Below are positions 8,201-16,717 of a DNA stretch of 57,583 bases, piece after piece (the first letter of the stretch is position 1; each line of letters begins with the position of its first letter). The stretch is from assembly GCF_014207955.1 (NCBI RefSeq), contig NZ_JACHLK010000027.1, forward strand, positions 1-57,583, read 5' to 3'. The stretch is from Acidovorax soli. Its GTDB lineage: Bacteria; Pseudomonadota; Gammaproteobacteria; Burkholderiales; Burkholderiaceae_C. The notes under the pieces were generated by a model. That model was not told the DNA's origin and searched no databases. It worked only from the letters and a program-made list of their open reading frames with translations. Made by a program: the position numbers and the translations under genes.

Positions 8201-8653
8201 ATGCCCCTGCCTGCCGCCCTGCTCTGCCTTGTGGTCGCCATCAGCGACGGCGACACCCTCACCGCCCGCTGCGGTGCGCCGGGACGCTACGAACAGGTGA
8301 AGGTGCGCATCGCAGCCATCGATGCACCCGAACGCAAGCAGGCCTTCGGCCAGAAGGCGCGCCAGCACCTGGCGCAGATGTGCTTCAAGCGCCAGGCGTC
8401 GCTGCAGCCCATCGAGGAGGACAGCTATGGCCGCACCGTGGCCAATGTGCGCTGCGGCGGCACCGACGTGGCCACGGCCCAGGTGGCGGCCGGCCTGGCC
8501 TGGGTGTACACCCCGTATGCGGAACACCACCCCCACCTGCCACCGCTGCAGCGCAAGGCGCGCGCCCAGGGCGAAGGGCTCTGGGCGCAAAAGCGCCCCT
8601 TGGCGCCGTGGGACTACCGGCACCGGCACCAGAAACCCTACGGCAACTCCTGA
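8201..8653 (+). CDS. Staphylococcal-nuclease-like (thermonuclease family) protein
   Basis: The 150-residue product is a compact SNase domain, expected to cleave DNA or RNA in a calcium-dependent way. The motifs appear in order: AISDGDTLTARC (metal-binding Asp), KVRIAAIDAPE (with the catalytic Arg and Glu equivalents), QKARQHLAQMC, DSYGRTVANV (second catalytic Arg) and QGEGLWAQ. The short hydrophobic start MPLPAALLCLVVA may be a minimal signal peptide, which would place it in the periplasm or outside; this is uncertain because the first strand of the domain follows at once. It converges with the flagellin gene, 6 nt apart. Confidence 0.87.
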   Translation: MPLPAALLCLVVAISDGDTLTARCGAPGRYEQVKVRIAAIDAPERKQAFGQKARQHLAQMCFKRQASLQPIEEDSYGRTVANVRCGGTDVATAQVAAGLAWVYTPYAEHHPHLPPLQRKARAQGEGLWAQKRPLAPWDYRHRHQKPYGNS

Positions 8654-8659
8654 ACCCCG

Positions 8660-10360
8660 CTACCGCAGCAAGGCCAGCACCCCCTGCGGCAGCTGGTTGG
8701 CCTGCGCCACCATGGCCGAGCCGGCCTGCTGTAGGATCTGTTGGCGCGCGAGCGTGGCGGTCTCCACCGCAAAGTCGGCGTCGAGGATGCGCGAACGGCT
8801 GGCCGAGAGGTTCTCGCTGCTGTTCTGCAGGTTGGCCATGGCCGATTCGAGGCGTGATGCCTGGGCGCCGATCACGGCGCGCTGGCCATTGACGTAGTCG
8901 AGTGCGCGGTCCACCGCCACGATGGCCTGGGCGGGCGACTTGGTCACGTCCAGGGTGCTGCGCAGCCCCAGGGCCGACAGGCCGATGGCACCCACGCGCG
9001 TCTCCATGGTCTGGTTGGCGTTGGCGCCGATCTGGAACACCTTGCTGGTGGTGGAGCCGCCCGACTTGGCAATGCTCTCGAAGCTCTCCGCGAAGCCGGT
9101 CAGCACGTCGGTGCCGGAGCGGCTGCCGCTGTTGGGCACGGCGCCCGTGGCATTGCGCTCGGGCCCGTTGTCCACGTCCAGCCCGCCGATGGCGCCGGTA
9201 TCGGCGTTGTTGAGATCGAACCCTCCGATGAAGGCGGCGCCGTTGGCGGCGTACTGCGTCTTGAAGTCGGCAGCGCTGGCGAACTGGCCTTGCGAGGCAT
9301 TGGCCAGCGCCTGGTCCAGCGTGGACCCCGGGTTGGCGCTCATGTAGGTGAGCACATCCTTCACACCCGCACCGCCTGCGCCCTTGATGCGGCTGTGCAT
9401 GTAGCGCACGGCGGCGTAGCTCGACGAATAGAACTCGCTGGTGTTGGAAGGCCCGTTGATCGCCGCCACCACGGCGGCCGTGCCCAGGTTGGCGACATCG
9501 CCGCGCACGCGCTCGTCGGCACCCTGGATGAATTCGGCCGTGCCTTCGGCGAACCACAGGTTGTTGCTGGTGATGTCCTGCCAGTTGGTGCTGCGCGCCA
9601 TCACGGCGTGCGCCATTTCGTGGGCGATGATGCGGTCGTTGTAGTAGGGCGCATTGCCCCCGTCGGGCAGGTTGGGCGGCACGAAGTCGGCCATGTCCAC
9701 CTGCAGCGTGAGGTTGGTGCCCCGGCCCTGGCCGTCAAAGCCCGTGGCCTGCACATAGGCGGCCACGTTGCCCGCACCATCGGTGAAGCCCGTGAACCTC
9801 ACCGAGAGCGCCGCACCGTCGGCGGTGAGGCCGAAGTACTTGCTGATGAGCGTCTCGCTGCTCTCCAGCCAGCTGCCCACGCTGGTCATGCCGTCGAACA
9901 CGGCCAGTTGGTCGGCATCGCCCACCACGCTGGCCCGGCTCGGGTCGAACACGTTCATGCCGTTGAACTGCGCGCTCACGCCCGTGCGGTCGATCTCCGA
10001 GGCAAGCTGCGATATCTCGGCCTGGATGGCCTGGCGGTCACTGGCGCTGTAGGTGCCGTTGGCAGCCTGCACGGCCAGCTCGCGGATGCGCTGCAGGTTG
10101 GCCGTGACGTTGGACAGCGCCCCCTCCGCCGTCTGCAGCATGGAGATGCCATCGTTGGCATTGCGTGCGGCCTGGTTCAGGCCGCGGATCTGGCTGGTGA
10201 AGCGTTCGGAAATGGCCAGGCCTGCCGCGTCGTCCCGGGCGCTGTTGATGCGCAGGCCCGAGGACAGCCGCTCGATGGATGTCGCCAGCTTGCCCTGCCC
10301 CCCACTCAGGTGGCGTTGCGCGCTCAGCGAGAACACATTGGTGTTGATGGTCAACGCCAT
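8660..10360 (-). CDS. fliC: Flagellin with internal zinc-metallopeptidase domain (flagellinolysin type)
   Basis: The 566-residue product is a flagellin, the secreted subunit of the flagellar filament. The N-terminal D0/D1 region (MALTINTNVFSLSAQRHL... to about residue 150) and C-terminal D1/D0 region (from about residue 460, ending LPQGVLALLR) are canonical. Between them, instead of an ordinary hypervariable domain, lies a metallopeptidase-like insert. It contains H247-E-M-A-H251 (9608-9622) followed by W-F-A-E272-G-T-A-E, the HExxH plus EGxAE pattern of M9-type collagenases and of flagellinolysins. Established knowledge: flagellinolysins form proteolytic filaments. The zinc ligands H247, H251 and E272 and the catalytic E248 all appear intact, so activity is likely. 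The start is fixed by the conserved MALTIN. No other flagellar genes are in the window. Confidence 0.9.
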   Translation of the reverse strand: MALTINTNVFSLSAQRHLSGGQGKLATSIERLSSGLRINSARDDAAGLAISERFTSQIRGLNQAARNANDGISMLQTAEGALSNVTANLQRIRELAVQAANGTYSASDRQAIQAEISQLASEIDRTGVSAQFNGMNVFDPSRASVVGDADQLAVFDGMTSVGSWLESSETLISKYFGLTADGAALSVRFTGFTDGAGNVAAYVQATGFDGQGRGTNLTLQVDMADFVPPNLPDGGNAPYYNDRIIAHEMAHAVMARSTNWQDITSNNLWFAEGTAEFIQGADERVRGDVANLGTAAVVAAINGPSNTSEFYSSSYAAVRYMHSRIKGAGGAGVKDVLTYMSANPGSTLDQALANASQGQFASAADFKTQYAANGAAFIGGFDLNNADTGAIGGLDVDNGPERNATGAVPNSGSRSGTDVLTGFAESFESIAKSGGSTTSKVFQIGANANQTMETRVGAIGLSALGLRSTLDVTKSPAQAIVAVDRALDYVNGQRAVIGAQASRLESAMANLQNSSENLSASRSRILDADFAVETATLARQQILQQAGSAMVAQANQLPQGVLALLR

Positions 10361-10456
10361 GGCATGCCCGAAACAGGAACTCCTGACCGAACAGGCAGGG
10401 CTGCGCACGCGCCGCCACTGCCAGGGCTGGCCCCATGCCGGCCCTTTCTTTCCCGG

Positions 10457-10483
10457 TTATCGGCGGATGTAACAGGAACTTTC
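10457..10483 (-). promoter_or_regulatory. Sigma-28 (FliA) promoter of the flagellin gene
   Basis: Read on the minus strand, the sequence is GAAAGTTC, 11 nt, then GCCGATAA. The family consensus is TAAAGTTT-N11-GCCGATAA, so the -10 box is perfect, the -35 core AAAGTT is perfect and the spacing is exact. Transcription should start near 10450, leaving a leader of about 90 nt. This ties the flagellin to late (class III) flagellar expression. Confidence 0.93.
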
Positions 10484-10593
10484 GGGTTTTTTTCAACAAC
10501 CTCCCCAACCGCCCGCCAACCAGTCTTCAGCAGGCCCGCCGCAAAGCCGGTAGCATCGAGCCCTCGGTAGAAACCCTTATTCCCTGATTCCGC

Positions 10594-11928
10594 GTGGGGA
10601 TTCGGGGCTTTCCACAGGCAACCCCCTCCCGCGCCCGCCATCCCACCCGCTCCGTGTCCCAACCGTCCCCGACCTCCCCCCCATTGCCGGCAGGCCAGCC
10701 CTCGGCCAGCGTCTACCGCCACTCCGGCTTCCTGGCCTTTCTGTCCGCCCGCCTGATCGCCGTGTTCGCCACCCAGGTGCAGGCCGTGGTGGTGGCCTGG
10801 CAGGTGTACGACCTCACGCGCGAGCCGCTGGCCCTGGCCTACGTGGGCCTGGCGCAGTTCCTGCCCATGCTGTGCCTGCTGCTGCCGGCCGGCGACCTGA
10901 TCGACCGCTTCGACCGCCGGCGCATCCTGGCCCTCAGCTGGGCCGTGGGCGCCGTCTGCAGCGGCCTGCTGTGGTGGCTGTCGGGCCATGGCGCCACCGG
11001 GGTCAACGGCATCTATGCGGTGCTGGTGCTGTTCGGCTGCGCGCGCGCCTTCTCGGGGCCGGCCATGCAAAGCCTGCTGCCGCAGATCGTGCCGCGCGAG
11101 CAACTGGCCCAGGCGATTGCCGCCAACAGCATGCTGATGCGCGCGGCCAGCATCGGCGGGCCGCTGCTGGGCGGCGTGCTCTACGCCATCGGCGGCGGCG
11201 AGCTGACCTACGCGCTGTGCTTCATCTGCTTTGCGCTGGGTGCGGCGCTGCTGGCACGCGTGGCCGTGCCCTACGCCACGCCCCCTGCCGCAGCGCAAGG
11301 CAGCATGTGGCAGCGCTTTGGCGCGGGCATCGGCTTCATCCGCTCGCGCCCCATCATCCTGGGCACCATCTCGCTGGACCTGTTCGCCGTGCTGCTGGGC
11401 GGCGTGGTGGCGCTTCTGCCCATCTATGCGCACGAGGTGCTGCACGTGGGCCCGGCCGGCCTGGGCGCGCTGCGCAGCGCCATGGCCGTGGGCGAGGTGG
11501 GCGCGGGCCTGTACCTGAGCATGCGGCCCTTCAACCGCCGCGTGGGCTCCACCATGTTCATCGCAGTGGCCATCTTCGGCGCGGCCAACCTGGTGTTTGC
11601 GCTGTCGACCTGGTTCTGGCTGTCGTTCGCAGCGCTGCTGGTCGCGGGGGCGGCCGACATGGTGAGCGTGTACATCCGCGGCGCACTGGTGCAGTTTTCC
11701 ACGCCCGACGCCATGCGCGGGCGCGTGAATGCGGTGAACATGCTGTTCATCGGTTCCTCCAACGAGCTGGGCGAGTTCCGCGCCGGCACCAGCGCGGCCT
11801 GGCTGGGCGTGGTGCCCGCTGCCGTGCTGGGCGGCCTGTGCACGCTGGGCGTGGTGGGCGCCTGGGCGCTCGCCTTCAAGCCACTGCGCAAGGTCGACAA
11901 GTTCGAGGAAGCGGCGCAGGCGCGCTGA
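10594..11928 (+). CDS. Major facilitator superfamily exporter (EntS/MFS_3-like)
   Basis: The product is up to 444 residues long and has 10-12 hydrophobic segments. The MFS loop motif GDLIDRFDRRRILALS lies between predicted helices 2 and 3 (about residues 101-116). FSGPAMQSLLPQIVPREQLAQAIAANS and the late DMVSVYIRGALVQFSTPDAMRGRVNAVNMLFIG block resemble the enterobactin-exporter EntS/MFS_3 group, which exports small molecules by proton antiport. The first hydrophobic helix begins around residue 47, so a GTG at 10654 (424 residues) is an alternative start to the one at 10594. The substrate is unknown, and no siderophore genes are nearby. Confidence 0.85.
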   Translation: MGIRGFPQATPSRARHPTRSVSQPSPTSPPLPAGQPSASVYRHSGFLAFLSARLIAVFATQVQAVVVAWQVYDLTREPLALAYVGLAQFLPMLCLLLPAGDLIDRFDRRRILALSWAVGAVCSGLLWWLSGHGATGVNGIYAVLVLFGCARAFSGPAMQSLLPQIVPREQLAQAIAANSMLMRAASIGGPLLGGVLYAIGGGELTYALCFICFALGAALLARVAVPYATPPAAAQGSMWQRFGAGIGFIRSRPIILGTISLDLFAVLLGGVVALLPIYAHEVLHVGPAGLGALRSAMAVGEVGAGLYLSMRPFNRRVGSTMFIAVAIFGAANLVFALSTWFWLSFAALLVAGAADMVSVYIRGALVQFSTPDAMRGRVNAVNMLFIGSSNELGEFRAGTSAAWLGVVPAAVLGGLCTLGVVGAWALAFKPLRKVDKFEEAAQAR

Positions 11929-12065
11929 GCGGCACGCCTTTCGCACACAAATGCTCACAACCCTGCGCGCATTTGTTTCGCGCGGGTAAAAGCCGCCCCA
12001 GGCCCTTGCCTTGCCGGTGCGGCAGGCGCAGCATGGCAAGCCTGCCTCAGGATGGATGCCGCCCC

Positions 12066-13634
12066 ATGCGCCAAGACCGCCTCGCCACCCCGCCCCGCCC
12101 CGCGATCAGCCGCCGCCATTGGCTGGCGCTGGCCGCCCTGGGCGCTTCGGCCAGCGCCTTGCCGGCCTGGGCCGCCGCGCCCCTGGCGCAAGCCGACATC
12201 CCCGACGACGCCCTGCGCGCCCGGCTGCTGGACCGCATCACCTGGGGCTGCACCGCCCAGGGTGCACAGGCCATGGCCGCCATGGGCGCCCAGGCCTGGC
12301 TGGCCGACCAGCTGCGCGCGCCCGCCGACGCACCGCTGCCGGCCGCTGCCCAGGCCCAAATCGATGCCATGGCCATCAGCCGCACCCCGTTCGAAGCCCT
12401 GGCCCTGCAGATGGAGCAGCGCCAGCGCGACGCCCGTGCCCTGCCCACCGAAGAGGAGCGCAAGGCCGCGCTGGAGGCCTGGCAGAAGGACATGCGCAAC
12501 CTGCAGCGCGAGGCCGGCCAGCGCTTCGTGCTGCGTGCGCTGTACTCGCCCGCGCAGTTGCGCGAGAAGATGACCTGGTTCTGGATGAACCACTTCAACG
12601 TCTTTGCCGGCAAGGCCAACCTGCGCGCCGCCGTGGGCGACTACGAAGAGCGCGCCGTGCGCCCGCACGCGCTGGGCCGGTTTCGCGACCTGCTGGGCGC
12701 CGCCACGCGCCACCCGGCCATGCTGCGCTACCTGGACAACGCCCAGAACGCCGCCGGCCGCATCAACGAGAACCATGCGCGCGAGCTGATGGAGCTGCAC
12801 ACCCTGGGCGTGGGCGGCGGCTACACCCAGCAGGACGTGCAGGAGCTGGCCCGCGTGCTCACCGGCGTGGGCATCAGCCTGCGCCCGCTGGACGACGAGC
12901 CCCCGCGCATGAAACCCGCGCTGCGCGCCCACTACGTGCGCCAGGGCCTGTTCGAGTTCAACCCCCAGCGCCACGACTGGGACGCCAAGACCCTGCTGGG
13001 CCAGCCCATCCGCGCCCAGGGCCTGGCCGAGCTGGATGAGGCCCTGGACCGGCTGGCGCGCCACGGCGCCACGGCCCGCTTCGTCACGCGCAAGATGGCC
13101 GTCTACCTGGTGGGCGACACGCCGCCGCCCGCCCTGCTCGACACCCTGGCCCGCACCTTCGAGCGCAGCGATGGCGACATCGCCGCCGTGCTGGCCGCAC
13201 TGTTCCAGTCCGCAGAGTTCCAGGCCTCGCTGGGCCAGCGTTTTCGCGACCCCGTGCAGTACGTGCTGGCCGGTGCGCGCCTGGTGCATGGCGAACAGCC
13301 GGTGCTGGCCAGCACCGACCCGCTGCTCGGCTGGCTGCAGCGCCTGGCCGAGCCGCTGTACGGCCGCGCCACGCCCGACGGCTACCCGCTCGACGCCGCC
13401 ACCTGGTCGGGCTCGGGCCAGATGAGCACGCGCTTCGAGGCGGCCCGCGCGCTCGGTGCAGGCATCGCCGGCCAGGGCCAGCGCATGCCGCCCCCGGTGC
13501 TGGCGCAGACGCCCTACCTGCGCCAGATCGATGCCACGCTGGCACCGGCCACGCGCGCTGCCTTGGTCCAGGCGACCACGCCCAGGGAGTGGAACTTGTT
13601 GTTCCTCTCGTCCCCTGAATTCATGCACGGGTGA
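12066..13634 (+). CDS. DUF1800 family exported protein
   Basis: The 522-residue product has a probable Tat signal (AISRRHWLALAALGASASALPAWA). The body matches the DUF1800 family: REKMTWFWMNHFNVF, then YLDNAQNAAGRINENHAREL, ELHTLGVGGGYTQQDVQELARVLTG, and RFVTRKMAVYLVGD. The biochemical function is unknown. DUF1800 proteins are nearly always encoded next to a DUF1501 protein, as here, where the next ATG is 11 nt beyond the stop. An in-frame ATG at 12033 is also possible, but the one at 12066 gives a typical Tat N-region. Both partners are likely exported folded to the periplasm. Confidence 0.88.
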   Translation: MRQDRLATPPRPAISRRHWLALAALGASASALPAWAAAPLAQADIPDDALRARLLDRITWGCTAQGAQAMAAMGAQAWLADQLRAPADAPLPAAAQAQIDAMAISRTPFEALALQMEQRQRDARALPTEEERKAALEAWQKDMRNLQREAGQRFVLRALYSPAQLREKMTWFWMNHFNVFAGKANLRAAVGDYEERAVRPHALGRFRDLLGAATRHPAMLRYLDNAQNAAGRINENHARELMELHTLGVGGGYTQQDVQELARVLTGVGISLRPLDDEPPRMKPALRAHYVRQGLFEFNPQRHDWDAKTLLGQPIRAQGLAELDEALDRLARHGATARFVTRKMAVYLVGDTPPPALLDTLARTFERSDGDIAAVLAALFQSAEFQASLGQRFRDPVQYVLAGARLVHGEQPVLASTDPLLGWLQRLAEPLYGRATPDGYPLDAATWSGSGQMSTRFEAARALGAGIAGQGQRMPPPVLAQTPYLRQIDATLAPATRAALVQATTPREWNLLFLSSPEFMHG

Positions 13635-13645
13635 AGGAGTTCTCG

Positions 13646-14851
13646 ATGCTGCGACGCCACTACCTGCAAGCCCTGGGCGCCAGCGCCCTGGGCCTGGCCA
13701 CCGCCCGGGTGGCCGCCGCCCCGCGCGCGGGCGATGCGCGCCTGCTGCTGGTCTTTCTGCGCGGCGGCTACGACTGCGCGAGCCTGCTCGTGCCCACAGG
13801 CAGCAGCTTCTACTACGAGAGCCGGCCGAATATCGCGATTGCCCGACCGGGGCAGGAGGGCGGCGCGCTGGAGCTGACCAGCGACTGGGGCCTGCACCCG
13901 GTGCTGGCCGATTCGATGCTGCCGCTGTACCAGCGGCGCGAACTGGCCTTTGTGCCCTTTGCGGGCACGGACGACCTCTCGCGCAGCCATTTCGACACGC
14001 AGGACAGCATCGAGCTGGGCCAGCCCCTCACCGGGCGGCGCGACTATGGCTCGGGCTTTCTGAACCGGCTGGCGGCCGAGCTGGGGGCCCGGCGCGAGAC
14101 GCCCTCACCCATGGCCTTCACCAGCACCCTGCCCCTGGTGCTGCGCGGCACGGTGGACGTACCCAACACCGCGCTGGCCGCTGCGGCAGGGGGAAAAGCC
14201 GGCGTGGACGAACGCCAGGCCGGTCTCATCGACATGATGTACCGCAGCACCCGCCTGGCCCGCCCCGTGGCCGAGGGCTTTGCCACCCAGGGCGAGGTGG
14301 CGCGCAGCATGCAGGGCGAGATGGACGCCGCCAGCCGCAATGCGCTGAGCACCAAGGGCTTCGAGGGCATGGCACGGCGCATGGCGCGGCTCATGCAGAC
14401 GCGCTACCACCTGGGCTTTGTCGACGTGGGCGGCTGGGACACGCATGTGGGCCAGGGCAATGCCACGGGCGCGCTGGCCAACCGCTTCGAGGAACTGGGC
14501 CGGGGCCTGGCTGGCTTTGCCGACGAGATGGGTACCGCTGCCTGGAAGAACACCGTGGTCGTGGTGGTCAGCGAGTTCGGCCGCACCTTCCGCGAGAACG
14601 GCAACCGCGGCACCGACCATGGCCACGGCACCGTGTTCTGGGTGCTCGGCGGCGGCGTGGCGGGCGGGCGCATCGCAGGCGAACAGCAGGCGCTGACCGC
14701 CACCACGCTGTTCCAGAACCGCGATTACCCGGTGCTCAACGACTACCGCGCCGTGCTGGGCGGGCTGTTCGGGCGCATGTACGGATTGAACGCCACGGCG
14801 CTGGCTCGGGTGTTTCCGGGCGCACGCGCAACGGACTTGCGCCTCGTCTGA
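13646..14851 (+). CDS. DUF1501 family exported protein
   Basis: The 401-residue product follows the DUF1800 gene, with AAGGAG at 13634-13639 overlapping the upstream stop and a 6-nt spacer to the ATG, so the two are translationally close. The N-terminus MLRRHYLQALGASALGLATARVAAA is Tat-like (RR followed by a hydrophobic run). Family blocks are LLLVFLRGGYDCASLLVP, SHFDTQDSIELG, VGGWDTHVGQ and SEFGRTFRENGNRGTDHGHG. The His/Asp-rich blocks resemble the alkaline-phosphatase/sulfatase-like fold assigned to DUF1501, but no activity is established. It ends convergently against the DHH gene, sharing the bases TGATCA (14849-14854). Confidence 0.9.
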   Translation: MLRRHYLQALGASALGLATARVAAAPRAGDARLLLVFLRGGYDCASLLVPTGSSFYYESRPNIAIARPGQEGGALELTSDWGLHPVLADSMLPLYQRRELAFVPFAGTDDLSRSHFDTQDSIELGQPLTGRRDYGSGFLNRLAAELGARRETPSPMAFTSTLPLVLRGTVDVPNTALAAAAGGKAGVDERQAGLIDMMYRSTRLARPVAEGFATQGEVARSMQGEMDAASRNALSTKGFEGMARRMARLMQTRYHLGFVDVGGWDTHVGQGNATGALANRFEELGRGLAGFADEMGTAAWKNTVVVVVSEFGRTFRENGNRGTDHGHGTVFWVLGGGVAGGRIAGEQQALTATTLFQNRDYPVLNDYRAVLGGLFGRMYGLNATALARVFPGARATDLRLV

Positions 14852-15766
14852 TCAGGCGTTCAGTACGCCCGACATCAGCTCGGGCAAACGCTCGATCTTC
14901 ATCTTGAAGCCGCAGGCCTGTGCATGGCCGCCGCCGCCCATGCTTTCGGCCAGGGCAATGCAGTCGAAGTTGCGCTGCGAGCGCAGGCCCGCCTTCACGC
15001 CCTTGGCGCCCGCGCTCCACATCAGCGCGAAGGTACCGGTCTTGGCCGAGAGAATGTCGCCCACCAGGCTGTGGAACATGCCGGGCGCGTTGACCATCAG
15101 GCCCTCGATGCCGTTGAACACCAGGGGCTGGGCCCCCTCGGCGATGTCGGCGCAGAGCTTTCGGTACTTCTCGTCCATGGCCGAGCCGCGCGCCATGAAG
15201 GTCTGCAGCTGCTCGGGCGTGAAGGACACGATCTCGCGCCAGCGACCGAAGCTCTGCTCCTCCATGTCCAGCGCCGAAAGAAAAGCCGCGCTGTCGGGGA
15301 ACTCCCATTTCCAGATATCGCGGTCTTCCACGTACTGCAGCAGCGCCGGCACGGGCGTGTGCGGGTGAAAGAACTCCCAGGCCAGGCGCGCGCCCGACTT
15401 GTCCATGTCGAAGTGCACCACGCCGCAGCGGCAGGCAAAGCCGGTGAGCTTTTCGGCCGCGCTCTTGTGGTGGTCCAGCATCACCAGGCGTGCCGCGCGC
15501 GCGTCGATGGCCGACAGGATCTCGGCCGAGAACGAGAAATCGAGGATGTAGACCGAGCGGCCTTCGAGCGCCGGCAGGTCGTCCACCGACTGCACGTCGC
15601 CATGGTCCAGGCCCACGTACTCGGCCTTGTCACCGTAGAACAGCCAGGCGGCCAGCGCGGCGCCAAAGCCGTCGGGGCAGCCGCGGCCGTGGTAGAGCAC
15701 CAGCGGCGAAGGGTCATTCACATCGGGGGCAACCAGCAGTTGCAGGGGCAGAATCGTTTTTTTCAT
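14852..15766 (-). CDS. DHH-family phosphoesterase
   Basis: The 304-residue product has the DHH motif in LVMLDHHKSAAEKL and a DHHA1-type C-terminus with ESMGGGGHAQACGFKM, the substrate-binding GGGH element. Motif I appears as LYHGRGCPDGFGAALAAW, and YILDFSFS supplies a further metal ligand. Relatives are manganese-dependent exonucleases or oligoribonucleases and pAp phosphatases acting in the cytosol; which substrate applies here cannot be read. The frame is open about 30 residues upstream, but the ATG at 15766 begins the conserved part. Confidence 0.82.
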   Translation of the reverse strand: MKKTILPLQLLVAPDVNDPSPLVLYHGRGCPDGFGAALAAWLFYGDKAEYVGLDHGDVQSVDDLPALEGRSVYILDFSFSAEILSAIDARAARLVMLDHHKSAAEKLTGFACRCGVVHFDMDKSGARLAWEFFHPHTPVPALLQYVEDRDIWKWEFPDSAAFLSALDMEEQSFGRWREIVSFTPEQLQTFMARGSAMDEKYRKLCADIAEGAQPLVFNGIEGLMVNAPGMFHSLVGDILSAKTGTFALMWSAGAKGVKAGLRSQRNFDCIALAESMGGGGHAQACGFKMKIERLPELMSGVLNA

Positions 15767-15887
15767 TGCTGCCAATTGTCGCCGGGCTGCCAGCCGGGGG
15801 GAACCAATACATTGCAAGCGGGCTCCATCGTGCATGGCACGCAGCATCCTCACGCGCTTCTCCCACCCCTTTCACCTTGGCCGGCAC

Positions 15888-16352
15888 ATGTTCCAGACCC
15901 TCAAAGAACTGTTCGACAGCTTCACCGCCCCCGACCCAAGGGCCTCTCTGGCGGCCCGAGCGCACTCCGTGCAGTTGGCGGCCGCCGTGCTGCTGGTGGA
16001 GGTGGTGCGCGCCGATGCCCGCATGGACGAGGCCGAGCGCGCCGCCATGGCGCGCGCCCTGCGCGAGCGCTTCGCCCTGGCCAACGACGAGATCGACCGC
16101 CTGGTGGAGCTGGCCGTGGACACGGCGAAAACCGCCTACGACTACCAGCGCTTCACCGGCAACCTCAACGACCACTTCACCCAGCCGCAGAAGATCGCCC
16201 TGGTCGAGGCCATGTGGCAGGTAGCCTACGCCGATGCCCGGCTGGACGAGAACGAGATGCACGCCATCAGCAAGGTCGCCGGGCTGCTGCACGTGACGCA
16301 CGGCGAGTACATCGCCGCGAAGATGCGCGCCAAGGAAGCCGCGAGTCTCTAA
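15888..16352 (+). CDS. TerB-like (tellurite resistance TerB/DjlA N-terminal) protein
   Basis: The 154-residue, mostly helical product has two TerB-type repeats with conserved acids: VVRADARMDEAERAAMARALRERFAL at about residues 40-65 and VAYADARLDENEMHAISKVAGLLHV at about 115-140. TerB domains bind metal through such acidic helices. Lone TerB proteins like this one are common and have no confirmed role, so a tellurite resistance function should not be assumed. No other ter genes are present. An upstream in-frame ATG at 15834 adds 18 weakly conserved residues; the ATG at 15888 is preferred. Confidence 0.78.
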   Translation: MFQTLKELFDSFTAPDPRASLAARAHSVQLAAAVLLVEVVRADARMDEAERAAMARALRERFALANDEIDRLVELAVDTAKTAYDYQRFTGNLNDHFTQPQKIALVEAMWQVAYADARLDENEMHAISKVAGLLHVTHGEYIAAKMRAKEAASL

Positions 16353-16356
16353 CCCG

Positions 16357-16692
16357 CTATACCGGTAACCAGCGCCACCAGAAGGGGGCCTTGACCTCGC
16401 GCGCGCCACGCGCCTGCAGCAGCTGCACGAACTCCTTGCGGCCATGGCGCTTCGCGGCCTGCAGCGGCGTCATGTCGTCGAACTCCGAGCGCAGCGCTGG
16501 GTCGGCACCGTTGTCCAGCAGGTAGTGCGCCATGGCATCGTGCCCATGGATCAGGGCCGCCACCAGTGGCGTGCACAAAATCTCGGGGTGCTGGTAGTTG
16601 GGGTTCACGCCCGCGCTGATGTGGTGGCGCACCAGCGCCAGATCGCCGGCCACGGCGGCGGCATACATGTCTTTCCAATCGCCTGCGGACAT
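16357..16692 (-). CDS. Small ankyrin-repeat protein
   Basis: The 111-residue product consists of about three ankyrin repeats: WKDMYAAAVAGDLALVRHHISAGVNPNY, TPLVAALIHGHDAMAHYLLDNGADPALR and TPLQAAKRHGRKEFVQLLQARGAR. No signal peptide is visible, so it should be cytosolic. A GGGAGAT sequence lies just upstream of its ATG. It follows the periplasmic Sel1 protein by 25 nt in the same direction, so the two are probably co-transcribed. Ankyrin repeats mediate protein binding; the partner is unknown. Confidence 0.82.
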   Translation of the reverse strand: MSAGDWKDMYAAAVAGDLALVRHHISAGVNPNYQHPEILCTPLVAALIHGHDAMAHYLLDNGADPALRSEFDDMTPLQAAKRHGRKEFVQLLQARGAREVKAPFWWRWLPV

Positions 16693-16717
16693 GGGTGGAT
16701 CTCCCTGCTTGAAAAAA

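Noticed and set aside
15888..16352. Tellurite resistance function for the TerB-like gene
   Set aside because: Lone TerB-domain genes are common; no terZACD genes are present to support resistance.
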